Assembly (NCBI RefSeq): GCF_025175675.1
Contig: NZ_JANIOA010000008.1
Location: 62,001 to 126,000 of the forward strand
DNA length: 64,000 nucleotides
Origin: Sedimenticola hydrogenitrophicus
GTDB taxonomy: Bacteria; Pseudomonadota; Gammaproteobacteria; Chromatiales; Chromatiaceae
Reading direction: 5' to 3'
Every line of letters starts with the position of its first letter. Positions within the stretch are counted from its first letter, which is position 1. The translations under genes and the position numbers were made by a program. Positions 25,228-34,671 of the stretch are shown in pieces. Below the pieces are notes generated by a model that was given only the letters and a program-made list of their open reading frames with translations, was not told the DNA's origin and did no database searches.

Positions 25228-25434
25228 GTAACTACTCACGGGCTGATTGGCCTAACTTGCCGGCCTCGCGTGATGGCTTATCTCCTCGAATCCGGCCCCA
25301 TTTTCAGCGCCTGCCCAAACTCGCTTCGCTCAGACAAGGGCAGGCTTGAATCTGAAAAAGGGGCCGGATTCAAGGCGCCATCAAGATCGGCCAACAAGCC
25401 AGGCCAATCACTTACAGGCCGGGTGAGTAGTTGC
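25228..25434. repeat. MITE-like palindromic element, copy 1
   Basis: Ends GTAACTACTCAC and GTGAGTAGTTGC; imperfect terminal inverted repeats of about 40 bp (TGATTGGCCT/AGGCCAATCA inside) enclose a GC-rich centre with GGGGCCGGATTC. Related copies lie at 56357-56615 and, shortened, at 48740-48850. No coding capacity. It lies between two genes of the sigma-54 operon. Confidence 0.8.
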
Positions 25435-25464
25435 ACCTTGTCGCGTACGTTGGGTTAAACGCGC

Positions 25465-27588
25465 ATGCATGATCTTTACCTGATCGCCATCAACCTGACC
25501 CGGCGTTGCAACCTGGCCTGTGAGCATTGCTATATGAATGCCGATGGCCGCGCCAGCGATGCCGGCGAGCTCGGCACCGCCGAGGTGACGCAACTGCTCG
25601 ACGAGATTGCCGCGCGCGGCACCGAGACCATGGTGGTGCTGACCGGCGGCGAACCGCTGCTAAGACGCGACCTGGAACGGCTGGTGACCTATGGAAGCCG
25701 ACTGGGACTGGCCATGGTGGTGGGCACCAATGGGGTGTTGTTGAACGAATCCCGGGTGGTATCACTGAAACAGGCCGGCGTCATGGGCATCGGCATCAGT
25801 CTCGATTCACTGGAGCCCGACAGCCACGACCGCTTCCGCGGCTGTAACGGCAGTTGGGAAAAGACCCTGGCTGGCATGGACTTCTGCCGCCGGCATGAGG
25901 TGCCGTTTCAGGTCCATTTCTCGGTCACCGACCAGAATGCCCACGAGGTGCGGTCGATGATCGATTTCACCCGGGCGGCCGGCGCCCATGTGCTGAACAT
26001 CTTCTTCCTGGTCTGCACCGGGCGCGGCGAGTCCATGTCCGATATCTCGCCGGCCCGCTACGAAGCGGTGCTGAACGAACTGGTCGAGGCCCAGGCCAAC
26101 ACCCCCGAACTGCTGATCCGCGCCCGTTGCGCCCCGCATTTCAAGCGCGTGGCCTATGAGCACAACCCGGACTCCCCCTTGACCCGGGCCCAGGGCTACG
26201 AGGGGGGGGGCTGTCTGGCCGGCATTCACTACTGCCGCATCACCCCGGAGGGCGCGGTGACCGCCTGCCCCTATATCCCGGATGAGCAGGGCAATATCCG
26301 CCAGGAGAGTTTCTGGCGGATCTGGGATCACGCACCGCAAATGCAATCGCTGCGCCAGCCCGCGCTGACCGGCAAATGCGGCAAATGCGAATACCGCAAA
26401 CTCTGCGGCGGCTGCCGCGCCCGGCCGCTGGGTATCGCCCGCGCGGCGGAACCGATGGCGTTACCGTCCGATGCGACAGAGTACCAACTCCTCACCACCG
26501 AGCAGCTCGGGCATGGCGAGGCCTTGATGCGGGCCGATCCCTGGTGCGGGCACTACCCGACCGGCAAGGCGTTGATAGAACCCCTGAACGAGAGCGGGCC
26601 TACGACCATAAGCTGGTCTCCCGAGGCGGAACAGCGCCTGGCCCGGGTCCCCGGTTTTTTGCGCAAGATGGTGCGCAAGCGGGCCGAGGCCCATGCCGTG
26701 GAACAGGGGGAATCGCAGGTCACGGTGGCGCACATGAGCGCCCTGGCGGCCAAACGGTTTGGCGACAACATGCCCGCACGGCCAACCGCTTCCGGGGATC
26801 AGGCTACTCCTGGGAATCAGGCCTCAGGGGAGACCCCCCCGGAGTCGCCGTTACGGCGGTTGGCCTGGACCGCCGAGGCGACGGAGTATCTGCAACAAAC
26901 CCCCACCTTTCTGCGCGAGGGGGTGTTTGCCGTGGCGGAGGATGTCGCCCGCCAGGAGGGCCGGCTTGAGGTCAACATCAACCTGCTGCGGCGCCTGGAA
27001 GCGGAAGACGATCCGGCGCGCACGCTGTTCTGGGAGGATCAGGCGGAGGAACTGCTGGAGGTGGTGCTGGCCGGCCGCGCCCCGCAGGTGGCGCTGTTCG
27101 TTCGACCCAGTATGGAGGCGGCCGCCGAGCGGGAGGCCAAACGCCGCGATTCGATCGTGGTCAACGAGGCCGACGTGGCCGTGGTGATCGCCACCGACAT
27201 GGCCGGCGTAGAGTGGGACGCGGATGCCCTGGCGCGGGTCGAATCGGCACCGGATTTCGTCCGCGGCGGGATCAAGAAGGCGGCCGAGTTCGGCGCCCGG
27301 CGCGAGGGGCTAAGCCGGATCACCGCCGAGGATCTGACCCGGTTCCGCAACCGCGCGATGATGCGCGCGGTGCGCCGCATGAAGGGCTTCGGCATGGCCG
27401 ACCTCGACTTTGACGCCTTCGCCATCGCCCGGGAGCGGGTACCCCGGCTCAAGGGGAATGAACAGGCCGTGAAGCGCTTCCAACAGATCCGCTCCTATGT
27501 CGAATCGAAACAGGCGCCCGATGGCGGTGGCCTGGGGCTGCTGGACCGTGATCTGCTGGAGCGGATGCGGGCCGAGCTGAGACGCTGA
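25465..27588 (+). CDS. Radical SAM/SPASM enzyme fused to about four PCP_red-like repeats
   Basis: A 707-aa protein. The radical SAM cluster motif is C15-x3-C19-x2-C22 (RRCNLACEHCYMNADGR), followed by the TGGEP SAM-binding motif. The SPASM region (about residues 250-320) has GGGCLAGIHYCRITPEGAV, TACPYIP and GKCGKCEYRKLCGGCRARP, close in style to NirJ and AhbD of haem d1 and alternative haem synthesis. Residues 385 to the end hold about four PCP_red-like repeats (WSPEAEQRLARVPGFLRKMV, WTAEATEYLQQTPTFLREGV, a weaker one, and WDADALARVESAPDFVRGGI). The gene is followed by a HemY-like oxidase gene 8 bp on. Modification of a porphyrin or a peptide is likely; the substrate is unknown. Confidence 0.85.
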   Translation: MHDLYLIAINLTRRCNLACEHCYMNADGRASDAGELGTAEVTQLLDEIAARGTETMVVLTGGEPLLRRDLERLVTYGSRLGLAMVVGTNGVLLNESRVVSLKQAGVMGIGISLDSLEPDSHDRFRGCNGSWEKTLAGMDFCRRHEVPFQVHFSVTDQNAHEVRSMIDFTRAAGAHVLNIFFLVCTGRGESMSDISPARYEAVLNELVEAQANTPELLIRARCAPHFKRVAYEHNPDSPLTRAQGYEGGGCLAGIHYCRITPEGAVTACPYIPDEQGNIRQESFWRIWDHAPQMQSLRQPALTGKCGKCEYRKLCGGCRARPLGIARAAEPMALPSDATEYQLLTTEQLGHGEALMRADPWCGHYPTGKALIEPLNESGPTTISWSPEAEQRLARVPGFLRKMVRKRAEAHAVEQGESQVTVAHMSALAAKRFGDNMPARPTASGDQATPGNQASGETPPESPLRRLAWTAEATEYLQQTPTFLREGVFAVAEDVARQEGRLEVNINLLRRLEAEDDPARTLFWEDQAEELLEVVLAGRAPQVALFVRPSMEAAAEREAKRRDSIVVNEADVAVVIATDMAGVEWDADALARVESAPDFVRGGIKKAAEFGARREGLSRITAEDLTRFRNRAMMRAVRRMKGFGMADLDFDAFAIARERVPRLKGNEQAVKRFQQIRSYVESKQAPDGGGLGLLDRDLLERMRAELRR

Positions 27589-27596
27589 GGAAAATC

Positions 27597-29021
27597 ATGG
27601 CGAACCCCCAAGTATTGATTATCGGCGCCGGCATCTCCGGACTCTCGACCGCCTGGTGGCTGGCGCGGCAAGGCATCGCCGTTGAAGTCTGGGAAGCGGA
27701 CGGCCGTCCCGGCGGCAAGATCCGCAGCACCCATGAAGCGGGCTATCTCACCGAACGCGCCGCCGGGCTGCTGGTCAACTTCCGCCCGGAGATCGACCGG
27801 CTGGTCGATCAGTGTGGTCTTGCCGGGTCCAAACGCACCCGGCCGGAAGACCTCAATCGCTATGTGGTGCACCGGGGCCGCCTCACCGCCGTGCCGATGC
27901 AAATCGCCGGCCTGATCCACTCACCGCTGTGGAGTTGGCAGGCCAAGCTGCGCCTGCTGGCGGAGGGATTCATCCCCCGGGGCGAGCAGCCGGACGAGAG
28001 CGCCAGCCGGTTCATCACCCGGCGCCTGGGCCGCGAGGTATTGGAAACGGCGTTCGATCCTTTCATTGCCGGCACCCTGGCCTCCGATCCGGCATTGGCC
28101 GAGGCCCGATCGGTGCTGCCCCGCCTGACCGCCCTGGAACAACGCTACGGCAGTATCACCCTGGGCGTGCTGATCAACAGCCTGCTGAAAAGGAAAAAAC
28201 GCCGGACCAACAGCGCCGACACCTTCTCGTTCCAGGGCGGCATGTCCGAGTTAACCGACCGGCTGAGCCGCGCGCCGGGGGTCAGCATACGCTATCACAC
28301 GCGGGTAACCGGGATCGAACCCGCCGGGCGTGGCTGGCGGGTCACCGCCCGCTCGGGTATGGGTTCGGGCAGGGCCACGCACACCCGCCAGGTCTCCCAA
28401 CTGGTGATCACCATACCCGCCGATAGCGCCTCGATGCTGCTATCCGATCTGGACCGGCCATTGAGCGGCTTGCTGTCGCAAATCCACTATGCCCCGGTCT
28501 CCATCGTGCATCTCGGCATGGATGAACGCCAGGTGGGACACCCCCTGGACGGCACCGGTTTCCTGGTCCCGGGGAAGGAAAAACTGGGTTTTAACGGTAA
28601 TCTGTGGATGAGCCGCCTGTTTCCCGGCCGTGCCCCCGAGGGCAAGACACTGCTCACCAGCTATCTGGGCGGAGCGCGCCAGGCCGACAGCATCGGCTGG
28701 AGCGATGAGCGGATAGTCAGCCTGCTGCTCGGCCAGCTGTCGCCGCTGATCGACCTGCAAGGTGAAGCGGATTACATCCGCGTCGACCGTCATCCCCGGG
28801 GGCTGCCGCTCTATCATGGGCAACATCAGGCCCGGGTGGAGGCCATACGCGCGCGCCTGTCGAACCACCCGGGACTCCACTTGACGGCCAACTACCTGGA
28901 TGGCGTCTCGGTCCGGGACCGGATTTTTCAGGGGAGCAGAACGGCCCGGGCGATCCTGGAGAGCCTGCCGCGGGCCACCCTGCAACAGGCCATTCAGACA
29001 ACCCACGCCTTGACGGCATAG
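27597..29021 (+). CDS. HemY-like protoporphyrinogen/porphyrinogen oxidase
   Basis: A 474-aa flavoprotein. The FAD dinucleotide fold is IIGAGISGLSTAWWLARQG with a following EADGRPGGKI. FDPFIAGTLASDPALAEARS and FSFQGGMSELTDRLS match the protoporphyrinogen oxidase (HemY/PPOX) family. In haem synthesis this enzyme oxidises protoporphyrinogen or coproporphyrinogen. Its place after a radical SAM/PCP_red gene and opposite a CydA-like cluster suggests a specialised tetrapyrrole step rather than general haem synthesis. It starts 8 bp after the radical SAM stop, with GAGG just before. Confidence 0.88.
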   Translation: MANPQVLIIGAGISGLSTAWWLARQGIAVEVWEADGRPGGKIRSTHEAGYLTERAAGLLVNFRPEIDRLVDQCGLAGSKRTRPEDLNRYVVHRGRLTAVPMQIAGLIHSPLWSWQAKLRLLAEGFIPRGEQPDESASRFITRRLGREVLETAFDPFIAGTLASDPALAEARSVLPRLTALEQRYGSITLGVLINSLLKRKKRRTNSADTFSFQGGMSELTDRLSRAPGVSIRYHTRVTGIEPAGRGWRVTARSGMGSGRATHTRQVSQLVITIPADSASMLLSDLDRPLSGLLSQIHYAPVSIVHLGMDERQVGHPLDGTGFLVPGKEKLGFNGNLWMSRLFPGRAPEGKTLLTSYLGGARQADSIGWSDERIVSLLLGQLSPLIDLQGEADYIRVDRHPRGLPLYHGQHQARVEAIRARLSNHPGLHLTANYLDGVSVRDRIFQGSRTARAILESLPRATLQQAIQTTHALTA

Positions 29022-29246
29022 CGACCCGGCAGGCATATAATGAAACTGACGACGCCAATCAGGCGACAGCAATTAATTTGGCTCCTCCGCGCAATCCGTG
29101 GATGGATATATCTCTCGCCAAGAGCGCAAAACACGCAAAGTTTGCAGAGAATGATTGGTTCTCCTTGGCGTTCCTGGCGTCTTGGCGAGAGAAAATGTAT
29201 TCCCTACGCACCCACGGATGCTTCGGACGGAACATTAATTTAAATC
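29022..29246. repeat. Gap with 80-bp palindrome (29112-29191)
   Basis: CTCTCGCCAAGAGCGCAAAA at 29112 is mirrored imperfectly by CTCCTTGGCGTTCCTGGCGT and TTGGCGAGAG ending about 29191. It is the same type as the inner stem at 13114-13181. It could form a hairpin in the operon transcript. Confidence 0.75.
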
Positions 29247-29579
29247 ATGACCGCACCACAGGTTTTAGACAATGCACAACAACCGCCCTTCCGGCCGTTA
29301 CGGCTGGTGGCGGTGGTGCTGTTGATCCTGCTCGGCATCTCCGGCGCCGCCCAATGGTACTCCCGCAACGTCACCCTGCCTCGCTATTGCGAGGATCCGG
29401 CCACGGTGCTGGAACGGGTACACCGGCTGCTGACCGAGGCGCAACCGGCGGGGGAAGGGGACCGCAAACCCTACATCATCGCGGCGCGGCTTACCTTTCT
29501 GATCCCACGGGGCCATGATGAGCCGCTGACCGCTTACCTGAACCGGCTGCAGAGGCATATGGAGCAACAATGCCGATAA
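29247..29579 (+). CDS. 110-aa membrane-anchored protein of unknown function
   Basis: One membrane helix at about residues 19-36 (LRLVAVVLLILLGISGAAQW) followed by a periplasmic domain of about 70 residues with two cysteines (YCEDP and the C-terminal QQCR). It overlaps the sensor kinase gene by 10 bp, so it is in the same operon. It could help the kinase sense periplasmic conditions; no family is recognised. Confidence 0.75.
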   Translation: MTAPQVLDNAQQPPFRPLRLVAVVLLILLGISGAAQWYSRNVTLPRYCEDPATVLERVHRLLTEAQPAGEGDRKPYIIAARLTFLIPRGHDEPLTAYLNRLQRHMEQQCR

Positions 29580-32173
29580 CCCCGCCCATGCCGCAGTCAC
29601 GCCTGAGCCTGCTGAAAGGGTTCGCAGGCATTTTCATGTCGCTCTTGCTGATGCTGGGAATAGTCGGTTCGATGCACTATTACACCTACTACACCACCGA
29701 GCGCAGCAATCGTGAAGCCAGCGAAAACCTCAATGTGGACCTGGCCCGACGCATGATCGTCAGCGATATCTCCAGCGTGGCCAGCGATCTGATGTTTCTG
29801 GCCCGGCATGTCGAACAGCAGGGGCTGTTGCAGGCACCGCGGCACGTCCTGGAACAACGTGTTGCCCTGGAGTTCTCCGTCTTTGCCGAAGAAAAGGGAC
29901 TGTTCGATCAGATCCGTTATCTGGACAGGAAGGGCCGGGAGGTTGTGCGGGTCAACTACAATGGCGGACAGCTGCGCACCGTGCCCCGCGATGAGCTCCA
30001 GAACAAGGCGGACCGCTACTATATTCGGGATGTAATGAGCCAATCACGCGGCGGACTCTACCTCTCGCCACTGGATCTCAATATCGAAGATGGAAAAATA
30101 GAGTACCCGTTAAAACCGATGATCCGTTTTGCCACCCCGGTATTTGACGATGCGGGGGTAAAACAGGGCGCCATCATGCTCAACTATTTTGGTGACCGGC
30201 TGATCGGCAACTTCACTCAGGCCGCGGCCAATATTGCCGATCATGTCGTACTGGTGAATGAGCAGGGCTATTGGCTGAAAAGCCTGAACCGAAAAGATGA
30301 GTGGGGCTTTATGTTCGGCAGCGACAAGACATTCGCCACCGAACAGCCACGCGCCTGGGATATCATCCAGCGATCCGAGAGCGGCCAGTTCCAGACATCC
30401 GCGGGACTCTTTACCTTCCACACCGTTTCACCGCTCAGCGTGGCCAGGCAAACATCCCAATCCGGCAGTCCAGTGGTCCAGAGCAATCCCCCGGGCCACT
30501 GGAAAATCATTGCCCAGGTCTCTTCCCGTGAACTGTCGGCGACGCTGCCGTTTTTCATCCAGCAGCATCTGGCGCTCTATCTCGGCATGCTCGGGCTGAT
30601 CATCATCAGCGCGTTGTTTCTCGCCCACTCACAGTACCACCACCGGCGCACCGATGCCCAACGTGAGTATGAACAACGATTCCGCCATACCCTTGAAAAT
30701 ATCGAATTGGTGGCGGTTGCACTGGATCGCCAGGGCCTGATCACCTTCTGTAATGACTATTTTCTGCGCCTTACCGACTGGAAACGCAAGGATGTCATTG
30801 GCAAGACATGGATAGAGGCCTTTGTCCCGGACGAATTTAAAGCCGAGATGCTGGGCATCATCGACCGGATGCGCCATCCCGAGCAATTCCCACCCCGCTA
30901 TGAGGGCCGGGTGCTGGCCCGTGACGGCAGTCTGCTGCTGATCGCCTGGAACAACACCCTCTCCTACAGCCCCGCCGGGGCGGTGATCGGCGTAACCGGT
31001 ATAGGTGAGGACATCACCGAGCAACGTCGTTCCGAAGAAGAGTTGCGCAAACTGAACCGTGCGGTGGAACAGAGTCCCAGTGTTGTCATGATCACCAACA
31101 GGCAGGGGCTGATCGACTATGTCAATCCAAAGTTTACCGAGGTGTCCGGCTATACCCGGGAAGAGGTGGTCGGCAGAAACCCACGGATTCTGAAGTCCGG
31201 AGAAACCAGCAAGGCCGAGTATAAAAATCTTTGGGCAACGGTCTACCGGGGCGAGGAGTGGCGGGGCGAATTCCATAATCGCCGGAAATCGGGGGAGCTC
31301 TATTGGGAGAGTGCCACTATATCCGCTATTCGAAATCCCGAAGGTGAAATCACCCACTTTCTTGCCGTCAAAGAGGATATTACCGAACATAAGCGGCTCG
31401 AAGCGGAAGTTGAGGAGCGCAATCGTGAGCTGTCCAAAAACCAGGCGCTGGCCGCCATGGGGCGCATGGCCAGCATGATCGCCCATGACCTGCGCAATCC
31501 CCTCTCCTCGGTGAAGATGACGCTGCAGATCCTGGGCAAACAGAACGGAGACCAAGCACTGGCGGAGACGGACGAATTGCGCCAGATCTCGCTGGAGCAG
31601 ATCCGCTACATGGAGGAGATCCTTTCCGACATGCTCACCTATTCAAAACCCGATGCGCTGAACCCGGAATGGATCACCATCGATCGGGTGATCGATATGG
31701 CGATCGGCCTGTCACAGCGCAAGATCGAGGAGTACGATGTCCAGGTTTCAACCCAGTATCATCCGGGCCTGCCGACCCTTTATGGTGATGCCACCAAACT
31801 CCGCCAGGTATTCAGCAATCTCATTACCAACGCCGCCCAGTCGACCGATGGCATCCACAGGCCCCGGGTGGCCATTGACGTCATGGTGGAATTGGGCGTA
31901 AGCGGCACCTGTATCCGGGTGGATATCTGTGACAACGGCAATGGAATTGATCTCGAGGAACGGGAACGGCTGTTTGAGCCATTCTTCACCACCCGAACCA
32001 AGGGAACGGGGCTCGGTCTGGCCATTGTCAAACGCATCCTCGATCAACATCAGGCCGCCATTGAACTCCTGCCCAATGAACCGCAGGGCACCCGGGTCAG
32101 CGTGGTATTACCCATTTCACCGAATTCCATTCAGCATGATGAAGAGCAATCAGCGGAGAACAGCCCGGCATGA
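29570..32173 (+). CDS. Membrane sensor histidine kinase with two PAS domains
   Basis: An 867-aa kinase. Helices at about residues 14-40 and 335-358 bracket an extracytoplasmic Cache-like sensor of about 290 residues (motifs RYLDRKGREVVRVNY and KADRYYIRDV are typical). Two PAS domains follow (about 365-485 and 490-610, the second with NRRKSGELYWESATISAIRN). The HisKA motif is MIAHDLRNPLSSV with the phospho-acceptor near His639, and the ATPase has DNGNGID and GTGLGLAIV. The next gene encodes its partner and overlaps by 4 bp. The signal sensed is unknown. Confidence 0.92.
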   Translation: MPITPPMPQSRLSLLKGFAGIFMSLLLMLGIVGSMHYYTYYTTERSNREASENLNVDLARRMIVSDISSVASDLMFLARHVEQQGLLQAPRHVLEQRVALEFSVFAEEKGLFDQIRYLDRKGREVVRVNYNGGQLRTVPRDELQNKADRYYIRDVMSQSRGGLYLSPLDLNIEDGKIEYPLKPMIRFATPVFDDAGVKQGAIMLNYFGDRLIGNFTQAAANIADHVVLVNEQGYWLKSLNRKDEWGFMFGSDKTFATEQPRAWDIIQRSESGQFQTSAGLFTFHTVSPLSVARQTSQSGSPVVQSNPPGHWKIIAQVSSRELSATLPFFIQQHLALYLGMLGLIIISALFLAHSQYHHRRTDAQREYEQRFRHTLENIELVAVALDRQGLITFCNDYFLRLTDWKRKDVIGKTWIEAFVPDEFKAEMLGIIDRMRHPEQFPPRYEGRVLARDGSLLLIAWNNTLSYSPAGAVIGVTGIGEDITEQRRSEEELRKLNRAVEQSPSVVMITNRQGLIDYVNPKFTEVSGYTREEVVGRNPRILKSGETSKAEYKNLWATVYRGEEWRGEFHNRRKSGELYWESATISAIRNPEGEITHFLAVKEDITEHKRLEAEVEERNRELSKNQALAAMGRMASMIAHDLRNPLSSVKMTLQILGKQNGDQALAETDELRQISLEQIRYMEEILSDMLTYSKPDALNPEWITIDRVIDMAIGLSQRKIEEYDVQVSTQYHPGLPTLYGDATKLRQVFSNLITNAAQSTDGIHRPRVAIDVMVELGVSGTCIRVDICDNGNGIDLEERERLFEPFFTTRTKGTGLGLAIVKRILDQHQAAIELLPNEPQGTRVSVVLPISPNSIQHDEEQSAENSPA

Positions 32174-33555
32174 GCAAAATCCTTGTTGTCGATGACGACG
32201 TAGCCAGCTGCCGGACACTGCAGGTTCATCTGCGCAACCAGGGACATGACGTGGAGATCGCCCACAGTGTCGACCAGGGTCTTGCGGCGGCGGAGACCAA
32301 ACCCGACCTGGTCATTCTGGATATCCGCATGCCTGGCCGTTCCGGACTGGAGGGCATTCCCGATTTCAAAACCGCCCTGCCCCAGGCCAAGATCATCATG
32401 ATCACCGCCTTCCACGATATGGAGAGCACCATCGAGGCGATGCAGAGCGGGGCGGATGATTATATTCACAAACCGATCGATATCGACGAACTGGAAAGTG
32501 CCATCGCCAAGCTGATGGTACCGGTCCAGGAGAGTGAAAATCTGTTGCCCGCTCATATAGGCGATACCAGCAGCCTCTCCATGGTCGGGCGCAGCCGGGG
32601 GATGAAAGAGGTATTCAAGACCATCGGCATGGTGGCAAAAAGCCCGGCCACGGTACTTATTACCGGCGAATCCGGCACAGGCAAAGAGTTGGTGGCACGC
32701 GCCATTCACCGTTCGGGAGAGAACCCGGGTGGTCCCTTTGTCGCTGTCAATTGCGCGGCACTGGTGGAAACCCTGCTCGAATCCGACATGTTTGGCCACG
32801 AGAAGGGGGCCTTTACCGGTGCGGTCGGCCGGCAGGAAGGTAAATTTTCCCTGGCCAGGGGCGGTACCATCTTTCTCGATGAGGTGGGTGAGATGTCCCC
32901 CGCCATGCAGGCCAAGCTGCTGCGGGTGCTGCAGTACAAGGAGTACACCCCATTGGGAGCAAAACAGGCCCAGACAACCGATGCGCGAGTCATCACCGCC
33001 ACCAATGTCAATCTCGAGGAAGCCGTGAAGGCCGGTAAGTTCAGGGAGGACCTCTATTACCGGCTACAGGTGGTCAACATCCATCTGCCACCCTTGCGGG
33101 AACGAAAAGAGGACCTGATGGACCTGATCCAGGTGCTGCTTGGGCGTATCAACAAGGAACTGCATCGGAATGTGACCCACATTTCCCAAGAGGTGCTGGA
33201 TTGCCTGGAACGCTATGACTGGCCGGGCAATGTGCGGGAACTGGAGAATGTGCTGATGAAGAGTATCGCCCTCTCGCATGGCGATGCGCTTTCCCGCGAC
33301 CTGCTGCCTCCGCCGCTGGATAACCTGTCCCGAAAAGACCACAATAACCATGCGAAAGCCCCGGCGGATCAAAGCCTTGAAGAGATGGAGGCAACCCATA
33401 TAGCCAGGGTCCTGGAGGCAACCCAATGGCACAAGGGTCGGGCCTGTGAGATTCTCGGGATCTCCCGTCCACGTTTGCGAAGGATGATAAGGCACTACCA
33501 ACTGACCCCTCCGGAACATATCGTGATTGAGCGGGAAGAGGAGGATTTTGAGTAA
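32170..33555 (+). CDS. NtrC-family sigma-54 response regulator
   Basis: A 461-aa regulator with a receiver domain (phospho-acceptor Asp51 in LVILDIRMPG), an AAA+ domain with Walker A GESGTGKE, the sigma-54 contact loop GAFTGA and GGTIFLDEVGEM, and a C-terminal Fis-type helix-turn-helix (GRACEILGISRPRLRRMIRH). It should activate sigma-54 promoters when phosphorylated by the kinase encoded just upstream. The promoter at 19357 and palindrome at 19236 are plausible targets. It closes the plus-strand operon. Confidence 0.93.
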   Translation: MSKILVVDDDVASCRTLQVHLRNQGHDVEIAHSVDQGLAAAETKPDLVILDIRMPGRSGLEGIPDFKTALPQAKIIMITAFHDMESTIEAMQSGADDYIHKPIDIDELESAIAKLMVPVQESENLLPAHIGDTSSLSMVGRSRGMKEVFKTIGMVAKSPATVLITGESGTGKELVARAIHRSGENPGGPFVAVNCAALVETLLESDMFGHEKGAFTGAVGRQEGKFSLARGGTIFLDEVGEMSPAMQAKLLRVLQYKEYTPLGAKQAQTTDARVITATNVNLEEAVKAGKFREDLYYRLQVVNIHLPPLRERKEDLMDLIQVLLGRINKELHRNVTHISQEVLDCLERYDWPGNVRELENVLMKSIALSHGDALSRDLLPPPLDNLSRKDHNNHAKAPADQSLEEMEATHIARVLEATQWHKGRACEILGISRPRLRRMIRHYQLTPPEHIVIEREEEDFE

Positions 33556-33642
33556 ACCGGCCGGTATCTCTCGGCGGGGAATCCTCTATACTTTATTACC
33601 CGGGGTCGTCAACCCGATCATCAACTTGAGAGAGGAATGATT

Positions 33643-34077
33643 ATGAATGCAGCCTGGGTAGTAGTTGCTGACACAAGCCGTGCAAGAATCTTCTCCGTGG
33701 AAAATGCCTTCAGCCCCCTGGTCGAGATCCAGACCCTGGATCACCCGGAGGCGCGGCTGCATGCCGGCGATCTGGTGACCGACAAGCCGGGCCGCGATCG
33801 CAATTCCGGTCCGCGCAGCCATGACATCGGCGATGCGGACGAGGCGAAACACGACGAAGCGGTACGCTTCGCCCACCAGGTCTGTGCCGCCCTGGAATCC
33901 GGTCGTGCCCAGGGCCATTTCAACAAGCTCCATGTCATCGCCGCACCCAGCTTCCTCGGCCTGCTGAGAAAGCAGCAACCGCAACCGCTGCAGAAAATGG
34001 TTGCTACCGAAATCTCCAAGAACCTCACCGCCCACGACGTTGAGACCATCCGCAAGAACCTGCCCCACCGACTCTAG
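33643..34077 (+). CDS. Host attachment protein-like (Host_attach family)
   Basis: A 144-aa protein starting MNAAWVVVADTSRARIFSVE, the usual start of this family. GPRSHDIGDADEAKHDEAVRFA and LHVIAAPSFLGLLRKQ are further family features. The ATG at 33643 lies 7 bases after AGAGGA; an ATG two codons earlier is too close to it. The family is related to archaeal release-factor-like folds, was named for plant attachment in Agrobacterium, and has no settled function. Confidence 0.85.
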   Translation: MNAAWVVVADTSRARIFSVENAFSPLVEIQTLDHPEARLHAGDLVTDKPGRDRNSGPRSHDIGDADEAKHDEAVRFAHQVCAALESGRAQGHFNKLHVIAAPSFLGLLRKQQPQPLQKMVATEISKNLTAHDVETIRKNLPHRL

Positions 34078-34671
34078 GCAGTCGCACGTACCGGCCGTGG
34101 CGCACCGGTTGTCCCGCCACGGCCATTCGCGATTATCCCGTCATCAAGAGTCACGCCTCGCCGGCGTAGGTGAAACCGGCGTCCTCGACCGCCTGCTTGA
34201 CCAGGTTGTCATCCTCCACCCCGGTCACCGTCACCAGCAACGGGGCGCCACGCATCAGGGTGATGCCGGCGGTGGCATGTAGTGGTGGTGGTGGTTGCAT
34301 GGGCGTAGCGCTACCTAAAGGGGCCATCGGCCCGGGAATGACCGGGCCAGGTAATAATCGGTTAAGTGCATCAGGACTACCTAATGCAATCTTCCCCGCT
34401 TCGACCCTGTGCGCGCCATAATATTCCGTTTCACGCACCGCTCCGAAGTCGCATGGACCGCATCAGGAGGGCAAAGCAAAAAAGAAAAAGTAATAGTACA
34501 AACGTCTTATTTTTTGCGGTCAAAACTGTTCTGCATCTGGCTCGATCCGTATCGACAGAGTATACTGATGATTCTATTAAAAAATTAGATGACAGATCCG
34601 GGACCGGGTCAATGCGGTACAGCCGCGGACACTTCCCGGCAACCCAGACGCCTCGCTGAAGAACGGACAAT
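34078..34671. other. Gap holding a possible heavy-metal-domain remnant
   Basis: Apart from the short minus-strand frame at 34151-34438, nothing coding is seen. The last 200 bases are AT-rich and probably contain the sthA promoter. An inverted pair CCGTGGCG/CGCCACGG at 34097-34122 could be a terminator stem for the upstream gene. Confidence 0.4.
34151..34438 (-). pseudogene. Remnant with C-terminal heavy-metal-associated (CopZ-like) half
   Basis: The last 40 residues, including LLVTVTGVEDDNLVKQAVED and AGFTYAGEA, look like the C-terminal half of a heavy-metal-associated domain. The N-terminal part is a Pro-rich stretch (PGPVIPGPMAPLGS, MQPPPPLH) with no metal-binding CxxC. It is probably a broken metallochaperone gene, or an unrelated secreted peptide. 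Confidence 0.35.
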
